A stretch of DNA of 8,059 nucleotides. Origin: Francisellaceae bacterium UBA6186 (GTDB lineage: Bacteria; Pseudomonadota; Gammaproteobacteria; UBA6186; Azoamicaceae). The translations under genes were made by a program, and so were the position numbers. The notes under the pieces are model-generated. The model did no database searches. It saw nothing but the letters and a program-made list of their open reading frames with translations, and was not told the DNA's origin. Position 1 is the stretch's first letter. Every line of letters begins with the position of its first letter. The DNA is taken from assembly GCA_002422785.1 (NCBI GenBank), contig DITK01000049.1:1-8059 (forward strand), written 5' to 3'. Of the stretch, positions 1 through 6,489 are shown in pieces.

Positions 1-22
1 CCTAAAGTGGTTGAATAATTAT

Positions 23-1030
23 ATGAGAATATGTTTATTATTGATGTTGTTAATTCATAATGTTGCTTATGCTTTTATATCTCAAGATTTGTATAGTTCA
101 GAAATTGAGGTGTTATCTAAATCGATTAGTTTAGAGCAACGAAATATGTTAATTACAGAAGAATTTGCTAAAATATTAAAAAAAATCACCGGAAAATCCA
201 ACAGTTTATCTATAGAAAATATTGATAAGTACATAAGTAAATATGAATATAAAGATGATAAATTAGCAAAAAACAAAGTAACATTAAAAATATTCTTCGA
301 TAAAACTTTAGTTAATAAAGCACTTATAGAGAATAAGCATATATTTTTAGATGAACAAAGGCCACTAACTATTATATGGCCTAAAACGTCGACTATTTTT
401 GCTGCAGATGCAATTCAAGCAGTGTTACAAAAAATTCTAGTGCTAGCTAAAGATCGTGGATTGCCAGTTATTTATCCAATTCTTGATTTACAAGAAGTCG
501 AAATTTTACATAAAGGCATAATTGATGATAATTTTATCGCTTCAATCAAACAAGCTTCTAAACGATATGGAGCAGATGAAATAATTATTGCCGAATGTAA
601 TGCTATAGAAGATATATTAAATATTAATTGGAAATCTATTGTAAATAATTGGCAATTTAGTGATCAACTGTTAGATAATAACCAAAATACAGAACAAGCT
701 AATTTATTTGTGGACAAGCTGACGGAACATTTTTTGCAACTTTACGCAAGCAATAATACGAACATTGCTAAAGAGATAATTTTAATGAAAATAAGTAATG
801 TAATTAATTTGGAAGATTATGTGCAAGTTGAAAAATATTTAAAAACTTTAGCGGTTGTAAATAATTTACATGCCACTAAATTTCAACCAGGAGAAGTAGA
901 ATTTGAAATTGTGGCTAATGGTGGCAAACAAGCCATACAAAATTCTATTTCAACTAACAATGTATTGCAAGAAAACTATAATCATCAATCTGCAGATAAT
1001 ACCTTGCTTTACACCTTAAATTTCTCATAA
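23..1030 (+). CDS. DUF2066 domain-containing exported protein
   Basis: This 335-residue protein belongs to the DUF2066 family, whose function is unknown and which is often found near hda in gammaproteobacteria. The N-terminus reads as a Sec signal peptide: a short Arg start, hydrophobic residues 4-12, then an AYA cleavage motif ending at residue 17. The mature protein opens with the family pattern: a DLY-S-EI segment (22-28), a helix rich in E and K, ILKKITG (51-57), and a Leu/Ile-rich strand leading to PLTIIWP (114-120). I chose the ATG at 23 because the signal peptide begins there. A TTG at 11 is in frame but has no room for a ribosome binding site, and the frame stays open to the window edge, so an upstream start cannot be excluded. 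It ends 2 bases before hda, so the two are probably co-transcribed. It is probably periplasmic; no catalytic motif is visible. The family call is from remembered motifs. Confidence 0.8.
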   Translation: MRICLLLMLLIHNVAYAFISQDLYSSEIEVLSKSISLEQRNMLITEEFAKILKKITGKSNSLSIENIDKYISKYEYKDDKLAKNKVTLKIFFDKTLVNKALIENKHIFLDEQRPLTIIWPKTSTIFAADAIQAVLQKILVLAKDRGLPVIYPILDLQEVEILHKGIIDDNFIASIKQASKRYGADEIIIAECNAIEDILNINWKSIVNNWQFSDQLLDNNQNTEQANLFVDKLTEHFLQLYASNNTNIAKEIILMKISNVINLEDYVQVEKYLKTLAVVNNLHATKFQPGEVEFEIVANGGKQAIQNSISTNNVLQENYNHQSADNTLLYTLNFS

Positions 1031-1032
1031 CC

Positions 1033-1743
1033 ATGTTAGTGCAATTACCGTTAGAATTTAAATTATTGGATAATGCTACTTTTGCTGGATTTTTTGTGGG
1101 CTGCAATCAGCAGTTATTATTTGCTTTGCAAAATTTTTTAGATCCTAACAACACTCAAGAATTTTTTTATTTATGGGGTAAAAACGAAGTAGGTAAGACT
1201 CATTTATTGCAAGCTTGTTGTAATAATTTTTTGGAAAATAATATTCAGGCTATTTATTTATCATTAAAAAATTTATTAGATTTTGATGCTTCAGGAAATT
1301 ATGAGGATTTTTTTGATGGATTAGATAATATGTCGTTATTATGTTTAGACGATGTACAATTAATTGCTACCAATTATGCTTTAGAAGAAAAATTATTTTA
1401 TTTATTTAACAATATTCGTGCTAAAAAAAATAAATTAATTGTTGCCGCTCAGATGTCGCCAAATAGCTTAAACTTGAGATTGCCAGATTTGAAATCACGG
1501 TTATCTTGGGGCGTTACCTACCATTTACATGAATTAACTGAACAACAGAAAATTGCGGCACTTATTATGAGGTCAGAGCAAATTGGATTAGAGATTAATG
1601 AGGCTGTGGCTAAATTTTTACTTTCTAGAATACCAAGAAGTACCGGGCAATTATTTGCTATTTTAGAACGTTTAGACAGCGCATCATTGGCTGCTAAACG
1701 TAAATTGACCGTCCCATTTGTTAAAGAGGTTTTGGGGTTATAG
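1033..1743 (+). CDS. hda: Hda, DnaA regulatory inactivator (AAA+ protein)
   Basis: Hda binds the DNA-loaded sliding clamp and stimulates ATP hydrolysis by DnaA, preventing re-initiation of replication. The 236 residues match the E. coli length (233) and order of motifs: an N-terminal clamp-binding peptide QLPLEF (4-9), a TFAGF segment, Walker A GKNEVGKT (49-56), Walker B LLCLDD (102-107), the LPDLKSRL box with the likely arginine finger at R156, and the C-terminal KLTVPFVKEVLGL (224-236), nearly identical to E. coli. It lacks the lid domain extension and DNA-binding domain IV of DnaA, which rules out DnaA itself. At the place where E. coli Hda has its sensor II arginine, this protein appears to have G205. 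There is no clear ribosome binding site before the ATG, and the upstream stop is only 2 bases away, so translation is probably coupled to the DUF2066 gene. Confidence 0.95.
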   Translation: MLVQLPLEFKLLDNATFAGFFVGCNQQLLFALQNFLDPNNTQEFFYLWGKNEVGKTHLLQACCNNFLENNIQAIYLSLKNLLDFDASGNYEDFFDGLDNMSLLCLDDVQLIATNYALEEKLFYLFNNIRAKKNKLIVAAQMSPNSLNLRLPDLKSRLSWGVTYHLHELTEQQKIAALIMRSEQIGLEINEAVAKFLLSRIPRSTGQLFAILERLDSASLAAKRKLTVPFVKEVLGL

Positions 1744-1750
1744 CACTATG

Positions 1751-2998
1751 TTACCAAGGCCTCCTCCTAGGTTGTTCAAATTGTTTGTATAATTTGTCTA
1801 TTGTTTCCCAATTTTCAGTGATAATGGCACGTTGTTCTGCTACTTCATATGTATGTCTTGATGTTTCAGGTATTGATTTTATAATGCCGGGTGCATATTG
1901 ATGTATCCTTTCTGCCTGATGGTACAATGTGTTAATGTTTTGATGATTATTAGATTGTATCATTTGTTTATGAATATCTTTCATCCGATCAATTATATCT
2001 TTTAATGTCTTAGGTGGCTGATTTCGATATGATTCTTCTTGTTGTTTTTTGAACTTGTTTTCTCTATATAATTCCTGTGCTTTACGTATCTCCTGCTGAC
2101 GTTGTAAATTTAGTTGTTCCTGTTTTATATTGAACTGAATTGTTTCGAATGTGGTGAGCCTTTGTTGTAATGCTGGATTATATTTTAATGCTAGACTGCC
2201 TAATTGTATATTGTGTATACTGGTGATTGCATAGGAGCAGTCAGACAATATTTTATTGTAAATATTCATCTTGATATTAATATCATTATGTACCTGTGTT
2301 TGTATATATATATTGTTTATTCCAGTGATTGTTTGATCTAGTTCAGACAAAATAGAATTTTCTTTATAATCATTTCGGTATTGATTAGTTGCTTGTGCTT
2401 CTGCTTGTTTTTTTAATTTTTCCATGCCTTCTTTTTTTACTTGTTCAAAAAAAGATTGTTTACCGAAGCCAGTATATCCAGTATATTGATGGCTTTGATT
2501 AGTTGATTTTTTTTCTTGTGCTGCTTGTTGTCTTCTTAATTTTTCTAGGTATTCTTTTTTTGCTTTTTCTCTATCTTCTTGATCTTTTTTATTAAAATCT
2601 GCCCACATATCATTATTTTTTGATGGTGGATAATAATATTTTGCTGCCTGAGGAGGAAGTGGGGCTGGATTTCTTGGTGGCAGCACAGCCGGGTTTAATT
2701 GTCTGCGGATCTGTTCCATTAATGCCGTATAGTTTTCAGCATCCTTAATATTAGTTATTAGTTGAAAAAATTTTATATACTGTGGATCGTTGTTTTTATC
2801 AGGATGGTATAAAAGGGACAAACCTTTATAAATTTGGGATTTGATCTCGTCGTTAGATAAATCAGATTTTGTATCTGATAACAACTCTATAGCTGATTTT
2901 ATTCTCCCACTCTGCATTGCTTGTGGAGAACGTGATTTTAAGTCATTAACAAGAGCTATTAAATCTGCGGTGTTTGGTTTAAATATTAATTTGGCCAT
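1751..2998 (-). CDS. J-domain protein with proline-rich and charged helical regions
   Basis: The 415-residue product has no signal peptide or membrane segment. A J-domain-like region lies near residues 50-100: helix II is followed by YHPDKNND with the diagnostic HPD at 65-67, the motif that stimulates the ATPase of DnaK/Hsp70. Then come a proline-rich linker (102-125, LPP repeats), a Lys/Glu/Gln-rich helical stretch (138-206) and a long helical C-terminal half ending in PRRRPW. Two parts of the charged region look duplicated: KKEYLEKLRRQQAAQ near 148-161 and KKEGMEKLKKQAEAQ near 188-202, both followed by TNQ. It is not DnaJ, CbpA or DjlA, since the Gly/Phe linker, zinc fingers and C-terminal substrate domains are missing. 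I start at the second ATG because AGGAG lies 10 bases before it; an ATG 24 bases upstream has no such site. It converges on hda with a 7-base gap. A host-directed effector is possible but unproven; the substrate is unknown. Confidence 0.7.
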   Translation of the reverse strand: MAKLIFKPNTADLIALVNDLKSRSPQAMQSGRIKSAIELLSDTKSDLSNDEIKSQIYKGLSLLYHPDKNNDPQYIKFFQLITNIKDAENYTALMEQIRRQLNPAVLPPRNPAPLPPQAAKYYYPPSKNNDMWADFNKKDQEDREKAKKEYLEKLRRQQAAQEKKSTNQSHQYTGYTGFGKQSFFEQVKKEGMEKLKKQAEAQATNQYRNDYKENSILSELDQTITGINNIYIQTQVHNDINIKMNIYNKILSDCSYAITSIHNIQLGSLALKYNPALQQRLTTFETIQFNIKQEQLNLQRQQEIRKAQELYRENKFKKQQEESYRNQPPKTLKDIIDRMKDIHKQMIQSNNHQNINTLYHQAERIHQYAPGIIKSIPETSRHTYEVAEQRAIITENWETIDKLYKQFEQPRRRPW

Positions 2999-3008
2999 AA
3001 TTTGGTTG

Positions 3009-3013
3009 CTCCT
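3009..3013 (-). promoter_or_regulatory. Ribosome binding site deciding the J-domain gene start
   Basis: Read on the minus strand this is AGGAG, 10 bases before the ATG at 2998. It lies inside the longer reading frame that begins at 3022, so it argues that the second ATG is the true start. No comparable site precedes the ATG at 3022. Confidence 0.6.
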
Positions 3014-3086
3014 ATCAATCATTATTTTGATCTATTTAAGTATTACTGATTGATTGGACATGATGAGTATAATAATAGTTCCATAA

Positions 3087-3129
3087 ATATTTTCTTAGTA
3101 TGTGTAGTATGCACGATTTAAGAAAATAT
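3087..3129. repeat. Perfect 11-base inverted repeat in the tspO / J-domain gene spacer
   Basis: ATATTTTCTTA at 3087-3097 is the exact reverse complement of TAAGAAAATAT at 3119-3129, with 21 bases between. A further half-site, TTCTTAG, lies at 3168-3174. The same TTTCTTA/TAAGAAA half-sites surround the start of the Fic gene at 3977. The dyad lies 89-131 bases upstream of the J-domain gene start, so it could be an operator for that gene, or a leftover of a lost gene's control region. Confidence 0.6.
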
Positions 3130-3164
3130 AGATTATGAATCAACTAAAAAAAAGGTGTTTGTAG
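3091..3164 (+). pseudogene. Orphan copy of the Fic-gene leader with a 9-codon vestigial ORF
   Basis: Bases 3091-3107 match 3942-3958 at 14 of 17 positions, and 3118-3140 match 3960-3982 at 20 of 23. The second block runs through the start codon and the next codon (TTATGAAT in both). Between the blocks this copy carries 9 extra bases. After its ATG at 3135 the reading frame gives MNQLKKRCL and stops at 3162-3164. The Fic gene leader at 3942-3982 is therefore the functional relative, and this is probably the remains of a second gene that used the same control sequence. The -35 and -10 elements of the Fic promoter are not preserved here. The peptide itself is too short to identify. Confidence 0.5.
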
Positions 3165-3207
3165 CTATTCTTAGTTAACGACCACTACTATAACAATGTG
3201 GCATCAC

Positions 3208-3681
3208 TTAATTGTATTGCCATATGTAAAAATTTAAATGCGTGGCAAATAAAATCCATCCTAAATAAGGAATCATGAGTAGCGATACTGCTCTGATTTT
3301 TGGATAAGATAAATAAATAAGCATGCTGATCAAAATGTCCATTGCCACTAAAACTAGGAGAGAAAAACCGCTCAATTTATAGCCAAAAAATAAAGGCGTC
3401 CAGATCCAGTTTAGGAATAAGTGCACTGCATATATTGTCTTGATAAATGGCAAACTTAGAAATGACGATGCTCGCCAAATAAACCATCCGCAAATCCCGA
3501 TTATCGAGTACAAAATGGTCCAGGCAACTGGAAACACATAATTTGGAGGCGTAAGGGGGGAACGATTTAAAGTGCTATACCAGGTGTTAACTTCAGCTTT
3601 GGTTAAAGACCCAATAATCGATCCGATCGCTATGAGTGCTGTAATCCAGATAATCAAAGAGAGATAATTTTTACTTTTCAT
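3208..3681 (-). CDS. tspO: TspO/MBR family tryptophan-rich membrane protein
   Basis: This 157-residue protein has the length and pattern of bacterial TspO, a five-helix membrane protein that binds tetrapyrroles and takes part in porphyrin or stress responses; its exact role varies between species. Hydrophobic helices lie near residues 7-26, 47-68, 79-100, 104-125 and 131-153. Family signatures are W34-Y35, the PLTPPNYVFP loop (42-51), AWTILY (53-58), LNWIWTPLFFG (90-100) and the C-terminal ALNF-like ATHLNFYIWQYN (146-157). The start is fixed because an in-frame TAG lies three codons upstream of the ATG; GAGG sits only 3 bases before it, a tight spacing. It is divergent from the Fic gene at 3977 and stands alone as a transcription unit. 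Its base composition does not stand out, and no haem-biosynthesis partner lies in the window. Confidence 0.93.
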   Translation of the reverse strand: MKSKNYLSLIIWITALIAIGSIIGSLTKAEVNTWYSTLNRSPLTPPNYVFPVAWTILYSIIGICGWFIWRASSFLSLPFIKTIYAVHLFLNWIWTPLFFGYKLSGFSLLVLVAMDILISMLIYLSYPKIRAVSLLMIPYLGWILFATHLNFYIWQYN

Positions 3682-3755
3682 AGACCTCTACTTAGTTGAA
3701 ACCATCCATCTTCCAGATAAGTAAACCTTCAGATATATTATTACTGTGACGACAA

Positions 3756-3761
3756 ATTATA
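3756..3761 (-). promoter_or_regulatory. Possible -10 element for tspO
   Basis: On the minus strand this reads TATAAT, a consensus -10, about 75 bases before the tspO start. I see no good -35 at the proper distance, so the promoter is tentative. Confidence 0.25.
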
Positions 3762-3844
3762 CATGCTAAATATTACGGGCATATTACCATAACTACCCAC
3801 CCGAGTTCAATGAAATATATAAACAAATCTGTGTCGTTTAATTT

Positions 3845-3875
3845 AGGGGAAGATTACATGTTGGATTCTCTGTAA
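3845..3875 (+). pseudogene. Vestigial gene start: strong ribosome binding site, five codons, stop
   Basis: AGGGGAAG at 3845-3852 is followed after five bases by ATG at 3858. The frame encodes MLDSL and stops at TAA (3873-3875). The repeat copy at 3861-3885 begins at the first base after this ATG, which suggests that a coding sequence was cut off here by deletion or insertion. It could instead be chance; the peptide is too short to identify. Confidence 0.25.
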
Positions 3876-3885
3876 AATCTGGCAT
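3861..3885 (+). repeat. Short dispersed repeat, copy 1
   Basis: This 25-base stretch matches 6490-6514 at 21 of 25 positions (TTGGATT-n-TCT-n-TAAAAT-nn-GGCAT). Both copies are on the same strand. It resembles the end of a mobile element in feel, but I cannot assign it to an insertion sequence family. Confidence 0.45.
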
Positions 3886-3913
3886 CCTCGATTGCATATC
3901 TTTTTTTACTATC

Positions 3914-3942
3914 TTGACTAAGAAAAGATAATCTGATATAGT
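3914..3942 (+). promoter_or_regulatory. Sigma-70 promoter with extended -10, for the first Fic gene
   Basis: TTGACT at 3914-3919 is separated by exactly 17 bases from TATAGT at 3937-3942, and TGA directly before the -10 makes an extended -10. Transcription would start near 3949, giving a leader of about 28 bases. The TTTCTTA/TAAGAAA half-sites overlap the -35/spacer, the end of the -10 and the leader, so a bound protein would block it. Confidence 0.7.
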
Positions 3943-3971
3943 TTCTTAGTGTGGATAGCTTAAGAAAAGAT
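3918..3971. promoter_or_regulatory. Candidate operator: three half-sites around the Fic promoter
   Basis: CTAAGAAAAGATA (3918-3930), TTTCTTAG (3942-3949) and TTAAGAAAAGAT (3960-3971) are alternating copies of one half-site. The first and second form a perfect 8-base inverted repeat with a 16-base gap; the second and third form another with at least seven paired bases. The third reaches to within six bases of the start codon and takes the usual place of the ribosome binding site. The winged helix at the end of the Fic protein is the natural candidate to bind here, which is inference. Confidence 0.5.
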
Positions 3972-3976
3972 GGCTT

Positions 3977-5143
3977 ATGAATAAAAGAATAGGAATATAT
4001 GTTACCCAAAAGGTCTCTGGGGAGTCATATAAAGCATATGTTCCTGCAAAACTGCCACCTAAGCCATCCATAGAATTAGCGATGCTTTATCCTTATCTTG
4101 AAAAAGCAACGCTGGCTTTAGCTGAATTAAATAGTGTCCATAGGAACATTCCTAATACTGCGCTTTTCATCTATATGTATGTGCGTAAAGAAGCTTTACT
4201 TTCGAGTCAGATGGAAGGAACGCAAAGCTCCTTCTCAGATCTAATGCTATTTGAACATAACCAAAAACCTGAAGTATCAATTGAAGATGTAGAAGAGGTA
4301 TCTAATTATGTCAAAGCGATAAACTATGGCTTAGATCGCTTAAAAGATGATTTTCCTTTATCTCTTAGACTTTTAAAAGAAATACACGGTATTTTGCTTT
4401 CTGGCGGTAGGGGGGCGAGTCAAACTCCTGGAGAATTTAGAAGATCACAAAATTGGATCGGTGGCACAAGGCCAGGCAATGCTTTTTTTGTTCCGCCTCC
4501 AGTAGATCATTTAAGTGATTGCCTTAGCGATTTTGAAAGATTTCTTCATGATGAAAGCCTCCCCGTTCTCATAAAAGCAGGACTGGCTCATATTCAATTT
4601 GAAACAATACATCCTTTTTTAGACGGTAATGGGAGGCTTGGCAGGTTACTGATAACCTTGCTTCTATGTGCAAATGGTATGCTTGATGAACCAGTCCTTT
4701 ACTTAAGCCTGTATCTTAAGCAAAACCGCCATACCTACTATGAGCTGCTGCAAGAAGTCAGGGAATCTGGCACTTGGGAAACATGGCTGGAATTTTTTCT
4801 AATTGGCGTCTACAAATCTTCCAAACAAGCTATTCAAACAGCCCAAAGCATTAATGATCTTTTTGCAAAAGATATAGAGCAGATATCTCATTTAGGCCGT
4901 GCTAGATTTTCATGTGAACAAACACTTGAATACATGAAACGCCTACCTCAAGTGACAGTTCCTCTTCTTGCTAAAGAATTGAAAGTGACTCAGCCTACAG
5001 CAAGAAGTGCATTAAATCACTTGCAGTCTATTGGTGTATTAGAAGAAGTGAGTGGTAAGAAACGTGATAAAGTTTATATATATCGTAAGTATTTGAATAT
5101 TTTGGAAGATGGCGCCGAACCATTTTCTATAGAGAGGTCATAA
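3977..5143 (+). CDS. Fic family protein with N-terminal inhibitory motif and C-terminal winged helix
   Basis: Fic proteins transfer AMP, or another nucleotide group, to hydroxyl side chains of target proteins. The 388 residues contain a Fic_N-type N-terminal region, the autoinhibitory motif SSQMEG (76-81; S/T-xxx-E-G/N), a target-binding flap near NAFFVPPP (169-176), and an intact active-site loop HPFLDGNGRLGR (212-223) with catalytic H212, acidic D216 and R220/R223. Residues 326-358 form a winged-helix DNA-binding domain (PLLAKELKVTQPTARSALN and following). All key residues are present, so it should be active, with AMPylation held back by E80. With the inhibitory motif before the Fic domain it is a class II Fic protein and needs no separate antitoxin. 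The start follows a weak ribosome binding site. The flanking half-sites suggest self-repression. It is a single gene, less AT-rich than the housekeeping genes, and probably acquired; its target is unknown. Confidence 0.92.
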   Translation: MNKRIGIYVTQKVSGESYKAYVPAKLPPKPSIELAMLYPYLEKATLALAELNSVHRNIPNTALFIYMYVRKEALLSSQMEGTQSSFSDLMLFEHNQKPEVSIEDVEEVSNYVKAINYGLDRLKDDFPLSLRLLKEIHGILLSGGRGASQTPGEFRRSQNWIGGTRPGNAFFVPPPVDHLSDCLSDFERFLHDESLPVLIKAGLAHIQFETIHPFLDGNGRLGRLLITLLLCANGMLDEPVLYLSLYLKQNRHTYYELLQEVRESGTWETWLEFFLIGVYKSSKQAIQTAQSINDLFAKDIEQISHLGRARFSCEQTLEYMKRLPQVTVPLLAKELKVTQPTARSALNHLQSIGVLEEVSGKKRDKVYIYRKYLNILEDGAEPFSIERS

Positions 5144-5168
5144 TGACTACCTTTCATTTTTAGTCCGT

Positions 5169-5188
5169 TAAAACGGGGGCATATCAAA
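5169..5188 (+). repeat. Short dispersed repeat, copy 2
   Basis: TAAAACGGGGGCATATCAAA matches 6502-6520 with one substitution and one extra G. It lies 26 bases after the stop of the first Fic gene. Copies 1, 2 and 3 are all in the same orientation and about 1.3 kb apart. The bases just before it can form a CCGTT/AACGG hairpin, but no T-run follows, so it is not a terminator. Confidence 0.4.
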
Positions 5189-5295
5189 GATTACAATGGT
5201 AATTTTTTGTGGGGATCTTTCAGTTTGTAAAGACTATGAAATATTTATTGATTAAGATAAAATTAAATGTTTTTTATATATGGGTACTAAAAATT

Positions 5296-5305
5296 AAGGG
5301 GAAGG
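5296..5305 (+). promoter_or_regulatory. Strong ribosome binding site of the M15 peptidase gene
   Basis: AAGGGGAAGG lies 3 bases (counting from its last G) before the ATG at 5309, with AGGGG centred at a normal distance. It is the strongest such site of the intact genes here and supports the ATG at 5309 as the start. Confidence 0.6.
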
Positions 5306-5308
5306 AAA

Positions 5309-6202
5309 ATGAAAAATAAAACCACAGTAATTTTTATATTAGGTGTTTTTTTTTATCAAATTAGTTCATTTGCTTTTTCTTATGATATATCTCCTATAAG
5401 CAATAATTTTAAAAAAGAAATGATAGCTTATGGTACATATAAATCTAATTGTCCTGTCCCACCAAGTAGATTAAGAAAAATAATTTTTAGTTATTATGAT
5501 TTTGAACATAATATTCATGATGACGGAATTTTAATTGTCATGGACGCCGTAGCAGACAATGTGGTTAATATATTTAAAGAACTTTATGAAAATCAATTTC
5601 CAATACATAAAAGTAAACAAATAGAGTTATATGGTGGAGATGATACGTTATCTTTAGATGACAATAATACTTCTTGTTTCAACTGTAGATTGGTAGTTGG
5701 TGGTTCGGAATTGATGTCCATCCATTCGTATGGTTTGGCTATAGATATCAATCCTTGGCAAAACCCTTATATTGTTCCTGATAAAGAGGATGATAAAAAA
5801 GCACTAGTACTTCCAAGTAAAGGACTTTTATATCTAAATAGAACTAACTTGCGTCCAGGCATGGTAGAAGTAATTGTACATATTTTTGAAAAAAATGGCT
5901 TTACTGTATGGGGCGGGAAATGGAATAATCCTATTGACTGGCAACACTTTCAACCGCCAAGGTCTGTTGCAAAAATATTAGCCACAATGGACCCTAATGA
6001 TGCAAAAAAATTTTTTAAACTCTATACTACAAATAATTCCCTGTTTAGTAAAGTGCCGCACGACGATCAAGATTTTATTGATCTATATCAAAAATCAAGG
6101 AAATCTTTTATGAATGTATTACAAAATAATTTTGAAGCACTTAATAAACTAGAGCCTGCTGCTGCCATTGCTTTTGTAAAAGAGAAAATTCAAGATCTTT
6201 AG
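5309..6202 (+). CDS. Secreted M15-type zinc peptidase (VanY/D-Ala-D-Ala carboxypeptidase-like)
   Basis: M15 enzymes cut peptide cross-links or stem ends of peptidoglycan. The 297-residue protein begins with a signal peptide (Lys residues 2 and 4, hydrophobic 6-22, cleavage near 22-25), so it acts in the periplasm or outside. The zinc site is complete: SIHSYGLAIDINP (137-149) gives H139 and D146, and DWQHFQ (210-215) gives H213, with D210 as the likely catalytic acid partner region. R127 in NCRLVVGG fits the substrate-binding arginine found before the SxH motif. Cysteines at 123 and 126 may pair. About 80 residues after the metal site are helical and of unknown role. It stands alone, 165 bases after the Fic gene, and its base composition is AT-rich, closer to the host genes than to the Fic genes. 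Endopeptidase versus carboxypeptidase activity cannot be decided. No immunity protein is adjacent. Confidence 0.85.
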   Translation: MKNKTTVIFILGVFFYQISSFAFSYDISPISNNFKKEMIAYGTYKSNCPVPPSRLRKIIFSYYDFEHNIHDDGILIVMDAVADNVVNIFKELYENQFPIHKSKQIELYGGDDTLSLDDNNTSCFNCRLVVGGSELMSIHSYGLAIDINPWQNPYIVPDKEDDKKALVLPSKGLLYLNRTNLRPGMVEVIVHIFEKNGFTVWGGKWNNPIDWQHFQPPRSVAKILATMDPNDAKKFFKLYTTNNSLFSKVPHDDQDFIDLYQKSRKSFMNVLQNNFEALNKLEPAAAIAFVKEKIQDL

Positions 6203-6259
6203 CCGTAACATTTTTTATAGTTAATTATCTTAACCTCAAAACATGGGTGGTCTTTGTTT

Positions 6260-6428
6260 TTATTCTGGCAATCTTGTTGGTAAGAGCGGATAATCACTAA
6301 TACCAAAACCCTCTACATTAGGAATATTGCTTGAAAAACGATAGTTTTCTAACAGTTGTAGAGTTTTATATGGCGGATATCAGTTTACCACAGACCTAAG
6401 CAACTCCAAACTGGGGTGGTATAGTCAT
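6260..6428 (-). pseudogene. Degraded gene with intact start signals
   Basis: The minus-strand ATG at 6428 has GGAGAGG five bases before it and a strong promoter upstream, but the frame gives only MTIPPQFGVA before TAG. The next frame reads like protein almost throughout: LYHPSLELLRSVVN, a TGA at 6382-6380, then about 38 further residues including YPPYKTLQLLENYRFSS and ISDYPLLPTRLPE, ending in TAA at 6262-6260. One frameshift and one nonsense change would explain this. I do not recognise the protein. Alternatives are a short leader peptide or small RNA transcribed from this promoter, or chance. Confidence 0.4.
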
Positions 6429-6433
6429 GTTTT

Positions 6434-6440
6434 CCTCTCC
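6434..6440 (-). promoter_or_regulatory. Ribosome binding site of the broken gene
   Basis: GGAGAGG on the minus strand, five bases before the ATG at 6428. It is better than the sites before either Fic gene, although the frame behind it stops after ten codons. Confidence 0.5.
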
Positions 6441-6450
6441 GAATGCAAGT

Positions 6451-6479
6451 ATAATAGATGCGTACTTATAGAGAGTCAA
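6451..6479 (-). promoter_or_regulatory. Sigma-70 promoter facing the broken gene
   Basis: On the minus strand TTGACT (6479-6474) and TATTAT (6456-6451) are separated by 17 bases. Transcription would begin near 6444, leaving a leader of about 16 bases. It is divergent from the promoter of the second Fic gene, whose -35 lies about 75 bases away. Confidence 0.6.
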
Positions 6480-6489
6480 ATGAACCATT

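Noticed and set aside
11..22. TTG start four codons upstream for the DUF2066 gene
   Set aside because: The only purine-rich stretch (AAAGTGG) abuts the TTG, and the signal peptide begins naturally at the ATG at 23.
82..276. 64-codon open frame on the minus strand
   Set aside because: It lies wholly inside the DUF2066 gene in antisense, has no start signals, and reads as low-complexity residues caused by AT-rich sequence.
2841..3053. 70-codon open frame on the + strand
   Set aside because: It is antisense to the start of the J-domain gene, with no ribosome binding site or promoter; its hydrophobic tail comes from AT-rich spacer.
3141..3160. A-run at 3146-3153 as a terminator T-run for tspO on the minus strand
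   Set aside because: No stable GC-rich hairpin lies directly before it; only AACTAA/TTAGTT pairing spans the run itself.
5165..5176. CCGTT-AA-AACGG hairpin as a terminator of the first Fic gene
   Set aside because: The loop is only two bases and a G-run, not a T-run, follows.
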